This document shows positions 17,794 to 24,908 of a DNA stretch of 64,000 nt, in pieces. Under the pieces are notes generated by a model, which had not been told where the DNA came from, ran no database searches, and saw only the letters and a list, made by a program, of their open reading frames with translations. Source of the DNA: Ideonella paludis (lineage in GTDB: Bacteria > Pseudomonadota > Gammaproteobacteria > Burkholderiales > Burkholderiaceae_C); contig NZ_JAGQDG010000004.1 of assembly GCF_018069865.1 (NCBI RefSeq), positions 434,001-498,000 of the forward strand, given 5' to 3'. Position numbers and translations under genes: made by a program. Positions within the stretch are counted from its first letter, which is position 1; each line of letters opens with the position of its first letter.

Positions 17794-20700
17794 TTGAGAA
17801 AAATCGGCAGCGCCATCCTGGTGCGACAACGGACGCGTGAGCCTGCCCGAACGGTCGAGGTGATCGCCTTGGACGAGGCGGGGTCTGAGGCCAATGCCGC
17901 AGCGGAGCAGTGTTTGGTGCATGTGCGCAGCGGGCCGCAAGAGTCCACGCTGACCGTGCTGCCCTGCTCCCAGGCTGAAGCCCTGCGGCGGGCGCTGAAC
18001 TACATCCAGCGGCGTCTGGCGGCTGGCGAACAACTGCTATCGCATGACGGCCTGCCGGGGCTGGAGGCACTGCAAGCGGCTGTGCCTGCGCCGGCCGCAC
18101 CCGCGCCTTCGACCGCGCCACCGGCGCTGGCGCCCGCCATCGCCGCACTGGTGGCGCGCTTTCAGCCGGATGCTTGGAAGCTGCAGTCGCCGGAGCGCCG
18201 CTCGCGCAGTGCCTGGCGGGTGGGCGAGTGCAGCGACGCCACTGCCCCAGACAGCCCCACGCAGCAAGCCTTGCGTGGCCTGGCACCGCGCTTGGTCGCT
18301 CTGTTGGGCACCGGGAACGACCTGTTGGATGGGAGCTTGGCCGTGGCCCTCGGTCGCCTGGGCGACCCGGGCGCTGCCGAGGCCCTTCAGCACTTGTCTG
18401 TGCAGGCGCGCAGCCCGGCCACGCGCCGCATCGCACGGCAAGCATGGCTGATGTTGCTGAGCCCTGAGGCCCGTGCCGCTCAAGTGGCAGACACGCTGCC
18501 CGGCTGGGCCGCCCCGCTCGCGTCCGAGCGAGGCGGCCACGAGCTGGTGGCGGAGGTCCAGGCGGCGCTGCAACAGCATGGCCGCGATTGGGCCTCGCTG
18601 CTGCAAGACTGGTACGAGCGGGCCTGGGTGCAGGCTGCGCCGCGCGCTGTGCTGCTGCGGCTGCTGCAAGCGCTACCGTTAGAGGGCGCGTGCTTCCAGG
18701 GTGTGCGCTATGTCTATAAGGCGGCAGAGCTGCGGCGCGACGCCGAAGTCCTCGGCCTGCTGCACGCGCGCTTTGAGAATGCAATGGCTGCGCCGCTGCC
18801 CGAGGCGCGTTCCGGCGCACCGCGCGCGTTCGGCCCCCGCACCCGGGATTACCTGCGCTTGCGTGGCTGGCGCAGCATTCGGCGCTTGGCCGCGCTTTCG
18901 CACCCGCATGCTGCAGACTTAGCGGTGGAGATGCTGCTGGGCCTGGTCGACGATGAGCAGCCGCCACCCCGCGAAGAACAACGTTGGGTGCTTGTGGAGC
19001 AGCGCTACCAACGCAGCGTCCGCCTGCATCATCGTGGCGCGGGGTGGATGCTGGTGCCCAAGCTCTTGCTGGCCCGTTGGCCGGCGCTGCAGACGAGTGC
19101 ACGCGCCAAGCGCTGGTGGACCTTGCAACCCTTGGACACCACGCAAGCCCTGCCAGAGCGCACCGAGGCCTTGCAAGACCTGTGGGACGCCCACCCCAAC
19201 GCCTTGCTGCGCCTGGCCATGGAGAGCCGCAGCGCCCTGGTGCAGGCCGTGGTGGCGCGCGCCCTGCAAGACCATGTTGACGTGCTGGAGGCACAAGCCC
19301 CGGCGGTGCTGAAACGGCTGTTGCAAAGCCCTTACGCGCCCACGGCCGCCCTCGGTTTTGCAACAGCCCGCGCCAAGGTGGAGGGCAGCACGGACATCGC
19401 CCAGCAGATCCCGTGGCTCAAGCTGCTTTCAGGCAGCGCCCATGCGCCGGCCCAAGACTTTGCATTGCTGCACCTGGCGGGCAACCCTGCGGCTTTTGCG
19501 CAGCACGCCGACCTCGTGCTCGCGCTGCTGTTCTCGGCGCAAGAGCGGGCGCGCCGCCAAGGGCACGGCCTGGCCTTGCTGGCCACGCCCGACGCGCTGC
19601 TGGCAGAGCTGCAAGACACCCTGCTGGCCCTGGACCCCGCAGACCCGGGCCTCGCCGAAGGTGCCGCACTGGCTGAACAACTGCTGCAAGGCCCGCTGAA
19701 GGCTGCCGCAGCGGCGTGGCCCGGCCTGGCCTCGGTCTTCACCTTGCTGGACCACCCGGCCGTGCCGGTGCTGAACCTGGCCGTGACGTGGGTGCTCTTG
19801 CATCCCAACGGCCTGGCCTTGATGCCGCCGCTGCTGCTGACCCGCCTGATGCGGGCCGAGAGCGCTGAACGCCGCGCCTGTGGGGCTCGGCTGCTGGCCG
19901 CCCTGCCCGATGCCCTGCTCAGCCAGCAGGTCGAGCTGCTGACGGCCCTGGCCTTGAGTGAACACGCGGCCATACGCGCCGCCATCGCGCCAGCGCTGCT
20001 GCGCCTGGCCCGCAAGGACGACACGCTGGGCCGGGCTCTGGCGGCGCGCCTGCATGACAGCCTGTTCCAGACGGAGCGTGGCGACGACTTGCATGAGGAC
20101 GTGCTGCGCTGGCTCACGGGCGAACTTGCGGCCTTCGCGCCCGCGCGCGAGGCCTCGGGCACCTGGCGCGCCTTGCAGGCCCGCAGCCGAGGCGCACAAC
20201 GCTATGGCGCCTGGGCCTTGGCCGCTCTGGCGCCGGCCGACTTCAGCCTGCGCCAGATGGCCACGCTGGCGCGGCATGCAGACGCCGAGGTGAGGCAATG
20301 GTCTCTTCGCGCCATCGACCACACGCTGGTGGCCCCCATCAGCCCACAGCAAGCGGCCGACCTGCTGCCACTGGCCGACACCGGCTTCGACGACAGCCGC
20401 CACTATGCCCAGCAGCTCTTCGGCGAGAGACTGCCCGATGATGCGCTGGAGGTGGACTTGCTGATCGCCTGGGTGGACCACCCTCAAGCCTGGGTGCAGG
20501 CCTTGGGCCGCAGCCAGTTGGTGCGCCGCATGAGCGCTGCAGACGCCAGCCTGTGCCTGACCCGCCTGAGCCAGCACCCAAGCACCGAGGTGCAGCTCTT
20601 CGTGACGCAATGGCTGCTGGACCTGCCGAGCAGCGATGCGCCAGCCCTCGCGCGACAGTTGCGCACGTTGACGCCGTACCTGCTCACGGTGCTGAGCCAA

Positions 20701-20931
20701 GTGCATCGCGGCCGGGTGGCCAAGGCGCGCATCACCCGCTTTCTGCGGGCGCACATTGAGGCCCCTGAAACCGCCGTGGTGGTGGCTGAAATTTTTGCGC
20801 GTCAGGTGGTCAGCGCCAGCCTCACCGACAAGCCGCAATACATCGCCGGCTTGCGTGACATCGCGGCTCGGCACCCGAGCATCGAGCTGCCCTTCTTGAG
20901 CTGGAAGACCCCGGCCCTGCACCGCCCCTGA
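17794..20931 (+). CDS. Retron-associated ARM/HEAT helical-repeat protein
   Basis: 1045 residues from TTG 17794 (RBS GGGAG six bases ahead). The first ~75 residues form a small alpha/beta domain (MRKIGSAILVRQ, then CLVHVRSGPQESTLTVLPCS). From about 140 to the end it is a long array of degenerate ~35-45 residue helical pairs, rich in Leu/Ala with ALARLGDPGAAEALQ-like ARM/HEAT signatures (for example LAVALGRLGDPGAAEALQHLS and HADAEVRQWSLRAI). No catalytic motif, membrane segment or signal. First gene of an operon with the SWIM protein (6-bp gap), a structured RNA and a retron reverse transcriptase. From memory, ARM + WHSWIM + RT is the gene set of retron type XIII. Probably the effector scaffold or target-sensing partner; role inferred. 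Confidence 0.8.
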   Translation: MRKIGSAILVRQRTREPARTVEVIALDEAGSEANAAAEQCLVHVRSGPQESTLTVLPCSQAEALRRALNYIQRRLAAGEQLLSHDGLPGLEALQAAVPAPAAPAPSTAPPALAPAIAALVARFQPDAWKLQSPERRSRSAWRVGECSDATAPDSPTQQALRGLAPRLVALLGTGNDLLDGSLAVALGRLGDPGAAEALQHLSVQARSPATRRIARQAWLMLLSPEARAAQVADTLPGWAAPLASERGGHELVAEVQAALQQHGRDWASLLQDWYERAWVQAAPRAVLLRLLQALPLEGACFQGVRYVYKAAELRRDAEVLGLLHARFENAMAAPLPEARSGAPRAFGPRTRDYLRLRGWRSIRRLAALSHPHAADLAVEMLLGLVDDEQPPPREEQRWVLVEQRYQRSVRLHHRGAGWMLVPKLLLARWPALQTSARAKRWWTLQPLDTTQALPERTEALQDLWDAHPNALLRLAMESRSALVQAVVARALQDHVDVLEAQAPAVLKRLLQSPYAPTAALGFATARAKVEGSTDIAQQIPWLKLLSGSAHAPAQDFALLHLAGNPAAFAQHADLVLALLFSAQERARRQGHGLALLATPDALLAELQDTLLALDPADPGLAEGAALAEQLLQGPLKAAAAAWPGLASVFTLLDHPAVPVLNLAVTWVLLHPNGLALMPPLLLTRLMRAESAERRACGARLLAALPDALLSQQVELLTALALSEHAAIRAAIAPALLRLARKDDTLGRALAARLHDSLFQTERGDDLHEDVLRWLTGELAAFAPAREASGTWRALQARSRGAQRYGAWALAALAPADFSLRQMATLARHADAEVRQWSLRAIDHTLVAPISPQQAADLLPLADTGFDDSRHYAQQLFGERLPDDALEVDLLIAWVDHPQAWVQALGRSQLVRRMSAADASLCLTRLSQHPSTEVQLFVTQWLLDLPSSDAPALARQLRTLTPYLLTVLSQVHRGRVAKARITRFLRAHIEAPETAVVVAEIFARQVVSASLTDKPQYIAGLRDIAARHPSIELPFLSWKTPALHRP

Positions 20932-20937
20932 ACCGCC

Positions 20938-22623
20938 ATGCAATTCCGCTACAAGTATTACGGCAGCACCACGGTGGACGACTCGTCCACCGCCCAGGCC
21001 TTCAGCTTTGCGCCCGACACGCTACGCCCCCCGACCTTTTTTGAGGGCATGCTGCGGCGCGATGCGTCTTGCAGCCTGGCCCTGCGAGAAGCGCTGTCAG
21101 CCCTGCACGCCGTGGTGGTCAGCGACCAACGCTATCGGGGACGCGACCCCCAGGCTTACCAGCAATGGCTGCAGGCCAATGAAAGCAGCTTGCTGGCGCA
21201 GTTCATGGCGCAGGCGGCGTCGCTGAAGGCCCGCGCCGAAACCCTCGGTGCCGAGCTGAAAAAAGTGCGTGAGGAGAAGTCAGCGCTGCTCGCCCCCTTT
21301 GATGCCGCGCGGCAAAAGTACTTCAACTGGCTGTATGAATCGAACCGCGATGCCTGGTTTGTGCTCGACCCGGTCATCACGGTGCATCCAGAGCGCCTCC
21401 TGTTCGAGGCCTTCAGCCAAGATGAGTCCAGCTATTGCGCCGTCAGCGTGAAGCACGATGTGTTTGACCGCGTGGGCGAGATGGCCTGCGGGACCACCAA
21501 TATCGACTACTCGGCCAGCTTGTTCGACGAGTTCCAAAAGATCCGCGACTACAAGGACACCCGTTTCCGAATCGACCCAACAGGGTTCAATGTCACCACC
21601 GGCACGGACCCGAGTTTTCAAGAATCCAAGATCGACCTGCCCGACAGTTGGGTGCGGGGCTTTTTGCAGGTCTCCAGCGCCATGACCTTGCCGGCCACGG
21701 TGCTGGAGCTGCACCCCATGGATTTGCACAATGTGTGCAGCCTGCTGCGCCAACGCAAAGAGCGCGCCGGGCCGCGCTCGCTGCGCTTTGAGCTGCAACC
21801 GGGCCAGCCCGCCAAGATGGTGCTGGAGCCTTGGCAGATTGAGCTGGTGGCGCGGCGCAGCGCGGTGGTGGGCGCCCCGCTGACCGAGGCCCGCAGCATT
21901 CGGCTCTGGGGCCGCCGCCGCTTGCTGACGCTGGAGCGCTTGATCGCCTTGGCCACTCGCGTGCGTGTGCACCTGCTGGGCAGCGGCCTGCCCAGCTTCT
22001 GGGTGGTGGAGATGGGGGACATCACGGTCACGCTGGGCCTGTCGGGCTGGACCGCCAACGATTGGTCTCAGGCAGGCCGCTTCGATTTGCTGCAGACCCG
22101 GCACGAGGTCAGCGACTTGGCCAAACAGCGGGTGGCGCAAGCGCTGCAGTCAGCGTGGCTGGCCACCCCCGCCGAGCTGGCGGAGCGCACCGGCCTGGCG
22201 CAGGCCGACGTGCAGGCCGCGTTGACGCTTTGGGTGCAGGCAGGCCGGGCCGTCTTTGACCTGCCTAGCGGGCGCTTTGCCTGGCGCGAGCTGTCGCGCG
22301 AGCCGCTGCCTTTGGACAGCTTGCGCTTTGCCAGCCCCGAAGAAGAACAGGCCCTCGCCCACGTTCACGCCCGCCGCGCGCGCTTGACCGAGGTCACCGA
22401 GCACGGCGAGCGCATTCGCCTGCGTGGCAGCGTCAAAGACGGCCGCCACAGCCATGAACCCACGCTCCTGCTGAACACGGATAGACAGATTCAAGAGGGC
22501 ACTTGCCAGTGCAACTTCTTCACCCAGAACCGGCTGCGGCGTGGCCCCTGCAGCCACATGCTCAGCGTGTTGTTGCTGGCACAAGCCAAGCTCACGGCCG
22601 CACCGGCCAAGGAGGTCGCATGA
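20938..22623 (+). CDS. Retron-associated winged-helix/SWIM zinc-finger protein (WHSWIM)
   Basis: 561 residues. The C-terminal SWIM zinc finger has CxC-n-CxH: Cys523, Cys525, Cys538 and His540 (TCQCNFF, GPCSHML). A winged-helix-like segment lies at about 391-454 (RVAQALQSAWLATPAELAERTGL, DVQAALTLWVQAG). The N-terminal ~380 residues are not recognised; residues about 80-110 are a coiled coil (LKARAETLGAELKKVREEKSALL). SWIM fingers bind DNA or protein, so this is the probable nucleic-acid-contacting partner of the msDNA or the helical-repeat protein. It begins 6 bp after the ARM gene with no obvious RBS, which suggests coupling. The retron RNA starts 25 bp after its stop. Confidence 0.8.
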   Translation: MQFRYKYYGSTTVDDSSTAQAFSFAPDTLRPPTFFEGMLRRDASCSLALREALSALHAVVVSDQRYRGRDPQAYQQWLQANESSLLAQFMAQAASLKARAETLGAELKKVREEKSALLAPFDAARQKYFNWLYESNRDAWFVLDPVITVHPERLLFEAFSQDESSYCAVSVKHDVFDRVGEMACGTTNIDYSASLFDEFQKIRDYKDTRFRIDPTGFNVTTGTDPSFQESKIDLPDSWVRGFLQVSSAMTLPATVLELHPMDLHNVCSLLRQRKERAGPRSLRFELQPGQPAKMVLEPWQIELVARRSAVVGAPLTEARSIRLWGRRRLLTLERLIALATRVRVHLLGSGLPSFWVVEMGDITVTLGLSGWTANDWSQAGRFDLLQTRHEVSDLAKQRVAQALQSAWLATPAELAERTGLAQADVQAALTLWVQAGRAVFDLPSGRFAWRELSREPLPLDSLRFASPEEEQALAHVHARRARLTEVTEHGERIRLRGSVKDGRHSHEPTLLLNTDRQIQEGTCQCNFFTQNRLRRGPCSHMLSVLLLAQAKLTAAPAKEVA

Positions 22624-22636
22624 GCGGTGGCTCGCA

Positions 22637-22642
22637 TATACT
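22637..22642 (+). promoter_or_regulatory. Candidate -10 box for the retron RNA
   Basis: TATACT matches the sigma-70 -10 consensus at five of six positions. A start seven bases downstream would fall at 22649, exactly the first base of the a1 repeat. No good -35 is visible at 16-18 bp upstream, so this may be weak, and the RNA may also come from the operon transcript. Confidence 0.35.
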
Positions 22643-22648
22643 GAAACC

Positions 22649-22877
22649 GAGTGCAGTGCGCTGGCTCTTGCAACCCGGGCGGTGTTTCGCCGCCCTTGTT
22701 CACCGCCGTTCTATGCGCCACGGGTGCCGTCTTCACTGTGCCGGGCTGCCACCCATCGCGCAATGCCAATCGGGCTCGCTTCGAGCACATTGGCGCGATG
22801 GGTGGCGCCCGGCGTCGAGTGGACAGCCCCCGTCCCTCAAGCCTTTCAGGCTCTTCGACGAGAAGCGCACTGCACTC
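22649..22877 (+). ncRNA. Retron msr-msd RNA
   Basis: Bounded by a perfect 14-bp inverted repeat: a1 GAGTGCAGTGCGCT (22649-22662) and a2 AGCGCACTGCACTC (22864-22877), the diagnostic a1/a2 pair that primes msDNA synthesis. The msr part has an 8-bp hairpin with a UUU loop (22677-22695) and a possible short ACGG/CCGT hairpin (22720-22730). The msd part has a long hairpin (22740-22813: a 7-bp GC base, then a 12-bp stem around CCACCCATCGCG, then an inner GCTCG/CGAGC stem). A second stem CGTCGA/TCGACG (22813-22818 with 22855-22860) encloses two small hairpins, GGAC/GTCC and AGCCT/AGGCT. The branching G is probably 22663 or 22664, just after a1. It lies directly upstream of the RT gene, as in known retrons. 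Boundaries of msr and msd are inferred. Confidence 0.85.
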
Positions 22878-22924
22878 ACCTTTTCCCACGCGCCAAGGCG
22901 CCCTGCCAATGCCAGATCAAGGCT

Positions 22925-22947
22925 CAGCACAGCCTGCGGAGGTGCTG
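22925..22947 (+). promoter_or_regulatory. Hairpin presenting the RT ribosome-binding site
   Basis: CAGCAC (22925-22930) pairs perfectly with GTGCTG (22942-22947). The loop carries most of GGAGG (22938-22942), and ATG follows at 22949. The Shine-Dalgarno sequence is strong and correctly spaced (six bases), so this hairpin may tune rather than block RT translation. Confidence 0.4.
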
Positions 22948-22948
22948 C

Positions 22949-24850
22949 ATGACGGAGCGCACCCCCACCCGTGCGGAGTTGCTGGCCCGCATCGCCCTCA
23001 GCAGCAAAGACGCCGTCGTCTTGGCCGAGATGCAACGCCTGGGTTTTTGGCCCAAGGATGCCGCGCAACCCACACTGGAATCAGCCCTGATCCAGCGCGA
23101 GGCAGAGCTGCAGCAAGCGCTCAACGAGCTACAGGATGAATTGAGGGTCAAGGGCGACCCCCAAGCGGCCTTGCAAGCCATGCGGCAAGCGCGCATGGCG
23201 CGCGCACGCGAGCAGCGCGAAGCCCACGCCCAAGTCCGCGAGAAAGCGCGTTACGAGCGCGCCCTGCGCTGGCACCAGGCCCGCGACACCGAGGTGGGCT
23301 TTCTGGGCCTGGGAGTCTCGGGCGGGCTGCAGGCGGACGCCGACCCGGCCGGCACCACAGCACGCTTGGTGCGCAGCGGTTTGCCGGCCTTGAGCACACC
23401 GCTGGAACTGGCCCAAGCCATGGGCCTGGGTTTGCCGGAGCTGAAGTTTCTGTGCTTTCACCGCGAGGTGGCCCGCACCACGCATTACCGCCGCTTCGAT
23501 CTGCCCAAGAAGACCGGCGGCGTTCGGACCATCTCGGCGCCCATGCCACGGCTCAAGCGCGCGCAGTACTGGGTGTTGGATCAGATCCTGGTCAAAGTGC
23601 CGTGCCACGATGCCGCACACGGCTTCATGCCGGGCCGCAGCATCGTCAGCAATGCGGCGCCGCATTGTGCGCAAGCAGTGGTCATCAACCTCGACCTGAA
23701 GGACTTCTTCCCCAGCATTCACTTCCCGCGCATCAAGGGCGTCTTTCAAGGCTTGGGCTATGGCGAGGCCGTGGCCAGCCTGCTGGCCCTGCTGTGCAGC
23801 GAGAACGTCTGCGACGAGTTGGAGGTGGATGGCGAGCGCTTTTTTGTGGGCGGCAAGGGCCGTGAGCGCGTGCTGCCACAGGGCGCGCCCACCAGCCCCA
23901 TGTTGACCAATATCTTGTGCCGCAAGCTGGACCGGCGGCTCCAGGGCTTGGCCGACAAATTGGGCTTCACCTACACCCGCTATGCCGACGACCTGACCTT
24001 CTCGGCGTCTGAGGAGGGCGCCACGCGGGTCGGCAGCCTGCTGCGTCAGGTGCACCATGTGCTGCGCAGCGAGGGCTTCACGCCGCACCCCGACAAGCAG
24101 CGCGTGATGCGCCAAGGGGCTCGGCAAGAAGTCACGGGGGTGGTGGTCAATGCCAAGCCCTCGGTGTCGCGCACCGAACGCCGCAAGCTGCGCGCGGCCT
24201 TGCACCGCGCGAAGACGCAAGGGCTGGCGGCCGCCACCTGGCAGGGGCAAGCCGCCAGCCGGGACGTGCTGGTGGGCTATGCCCGCTTTGTGCGCATGGT
24301 CAGCGCCCCCCAAGGCCAAGCCCTGCTGCAACAAGCCCTGGCTTTGCCTGGCACGGCGCCCTCAGCGGCGGCTGCCCGTGCTGACGCCTTCCGCGTGATG
24401 GCCGCCAAGGGCCAGGCACCGCAGCGCCGGCAAGGGGCGTGGTGGCAGCCCACGCCGCCGCCGCTGCCGCAGCTCGCCTTGACGGCACAGCAGGTCAAGA
24501 CGGCTCGCCAAGAGCGGCTGAATGCCGAGCGCGCAGCGCGCCAAGCGGCCAAACGGCCGGCAGCACCCGCACAAGGCCGCGACGCGAACACCCAGGCGCC
24601 AGGGATGTCTCACACCCAAGGCCACACCCCAGACGCCCCCACCACCAGCGCCCCACCCGTGTCGTGGTGGCGTTTCTTCCTGCAGTTGTTCATCCTGATC
24701 CGCGTCGCCGTGGGCCTCAAGAGTGCGCTGTTCTTGATGTTGGGGGCGCTGTGCTTGGGCCATGCGTTGATGACGCGTCGCCAGGGCTGGATCCGGTTCG
24801 CCCTGACCTTGGTGATCCTGGCCGTGTTGAGCAGCTTTACCAAGCTCTAA
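22949..24850 (+). CDS. Retron reverse transcriptase with C-terminal membrane tail
   Basis: 633 residues. The RT core (about 165-450) has KKTGGVRTISAP, motif A NLDLKDFFPS with Asp249/Asp252, LPQGAPTSPMLTN, and catalytic YADD at 345-348. Two retron-specific markers are present: NAxxH (NAAPH, 235-239) and VTG (395-397). A ~120-residue N-terminal extension is a charged coiled coil ending in GFLGLGVSGGL, which I recall from myxobacterial retron RTs. After the thumb, a Pro/Ala-rich linker (about 485-570) leads to two predicted membrane segments (about 573-605 and 613-631), unusual for retron RTs. It makes msDNA from the RNA encoded just upstream. ATG 22949 was chosen because GGAGG lies six bases before it and the longer frame runs through the RNA. 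Confidence 0.93.
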   Translation: MTERTPTRAELLARIALSSKDAVVLAEMQRLGFWPKDAAQPTLESALIQREAELQQALNELQDELRVKGDPQAALQAMRQARMARAREQREAHAQVREKARYERALRWHQARDTEVGFLGLGVSGGLQADADPAGTTARLVRSGLPALSTPLELAQAMGLGLPELKFLCFHREVARTTHYRRFDLPKKTGGVRTISAPMPRLKRAQYWVLDQILVKVPCHDAAHGFMPGRSIVSNAAPHCAQAVVINLDLKDFFPSIHFPRIKGVFQGLGYGEAVASLLALLCSENVCDELEVDGERFFVGGKGRERVLPQGAPTSPMLTNILCRKLDRRLQGLADKLGFTYTRYADDLTFSASEEGATRVGSLLRQVHHVLRSEGFTPHPDKQRVMRQGARQEVTGVVVNAKPSVSRTERRKLRAALHRAKTQGLAAATWQGQAASRDVLVGYARFVRMVSAPQGQALLQQALALPGTAPSAAAARADAFRVMAAKGQAPQRRQGAWWQPTPPPLPQLALTAQQVKTARQERLNAERAARQAAKRPAAPAQGRDANTQAPGMSHTQGHTPDAPTTSAPPVSWWRFFLQLFILIRVAVGLKSALFLMLGALCLGHALMTRRQGWIRFALTLVILAVLSSFTKL

Positions 24851-24908
24851 CGAACACGATCAGCAGGGCCGCACAGGGCTGTAGGCGGGTGCCGTCAGCA
24901 GCGGTGGC

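Noticed and set aside
17654-20943. Long minus-strand open frames opposite the helical-repeat gene
   Set aside because: Their translations are Arg/Ala/Pro or Gln/His-rich with no family features; the plus-strand frame has coherent helical repeats and an RBS.
22541-22948. Upstream extension of the RT reading frame by 136 codons
   Set aside because: It runs through the a1/a2-bounded structured RNA and overlaps the SWIM gene; the ATG at 22949 has a strong ribosome-binding site.
22949-24850. RT as a group II intron or diversity-generating element RT
   Set aside because: The NAxxH and VTG motifs, the flanking msr-msd RNA and the absence of maturase, endonuclease or template/variable repeats all point to a retron.
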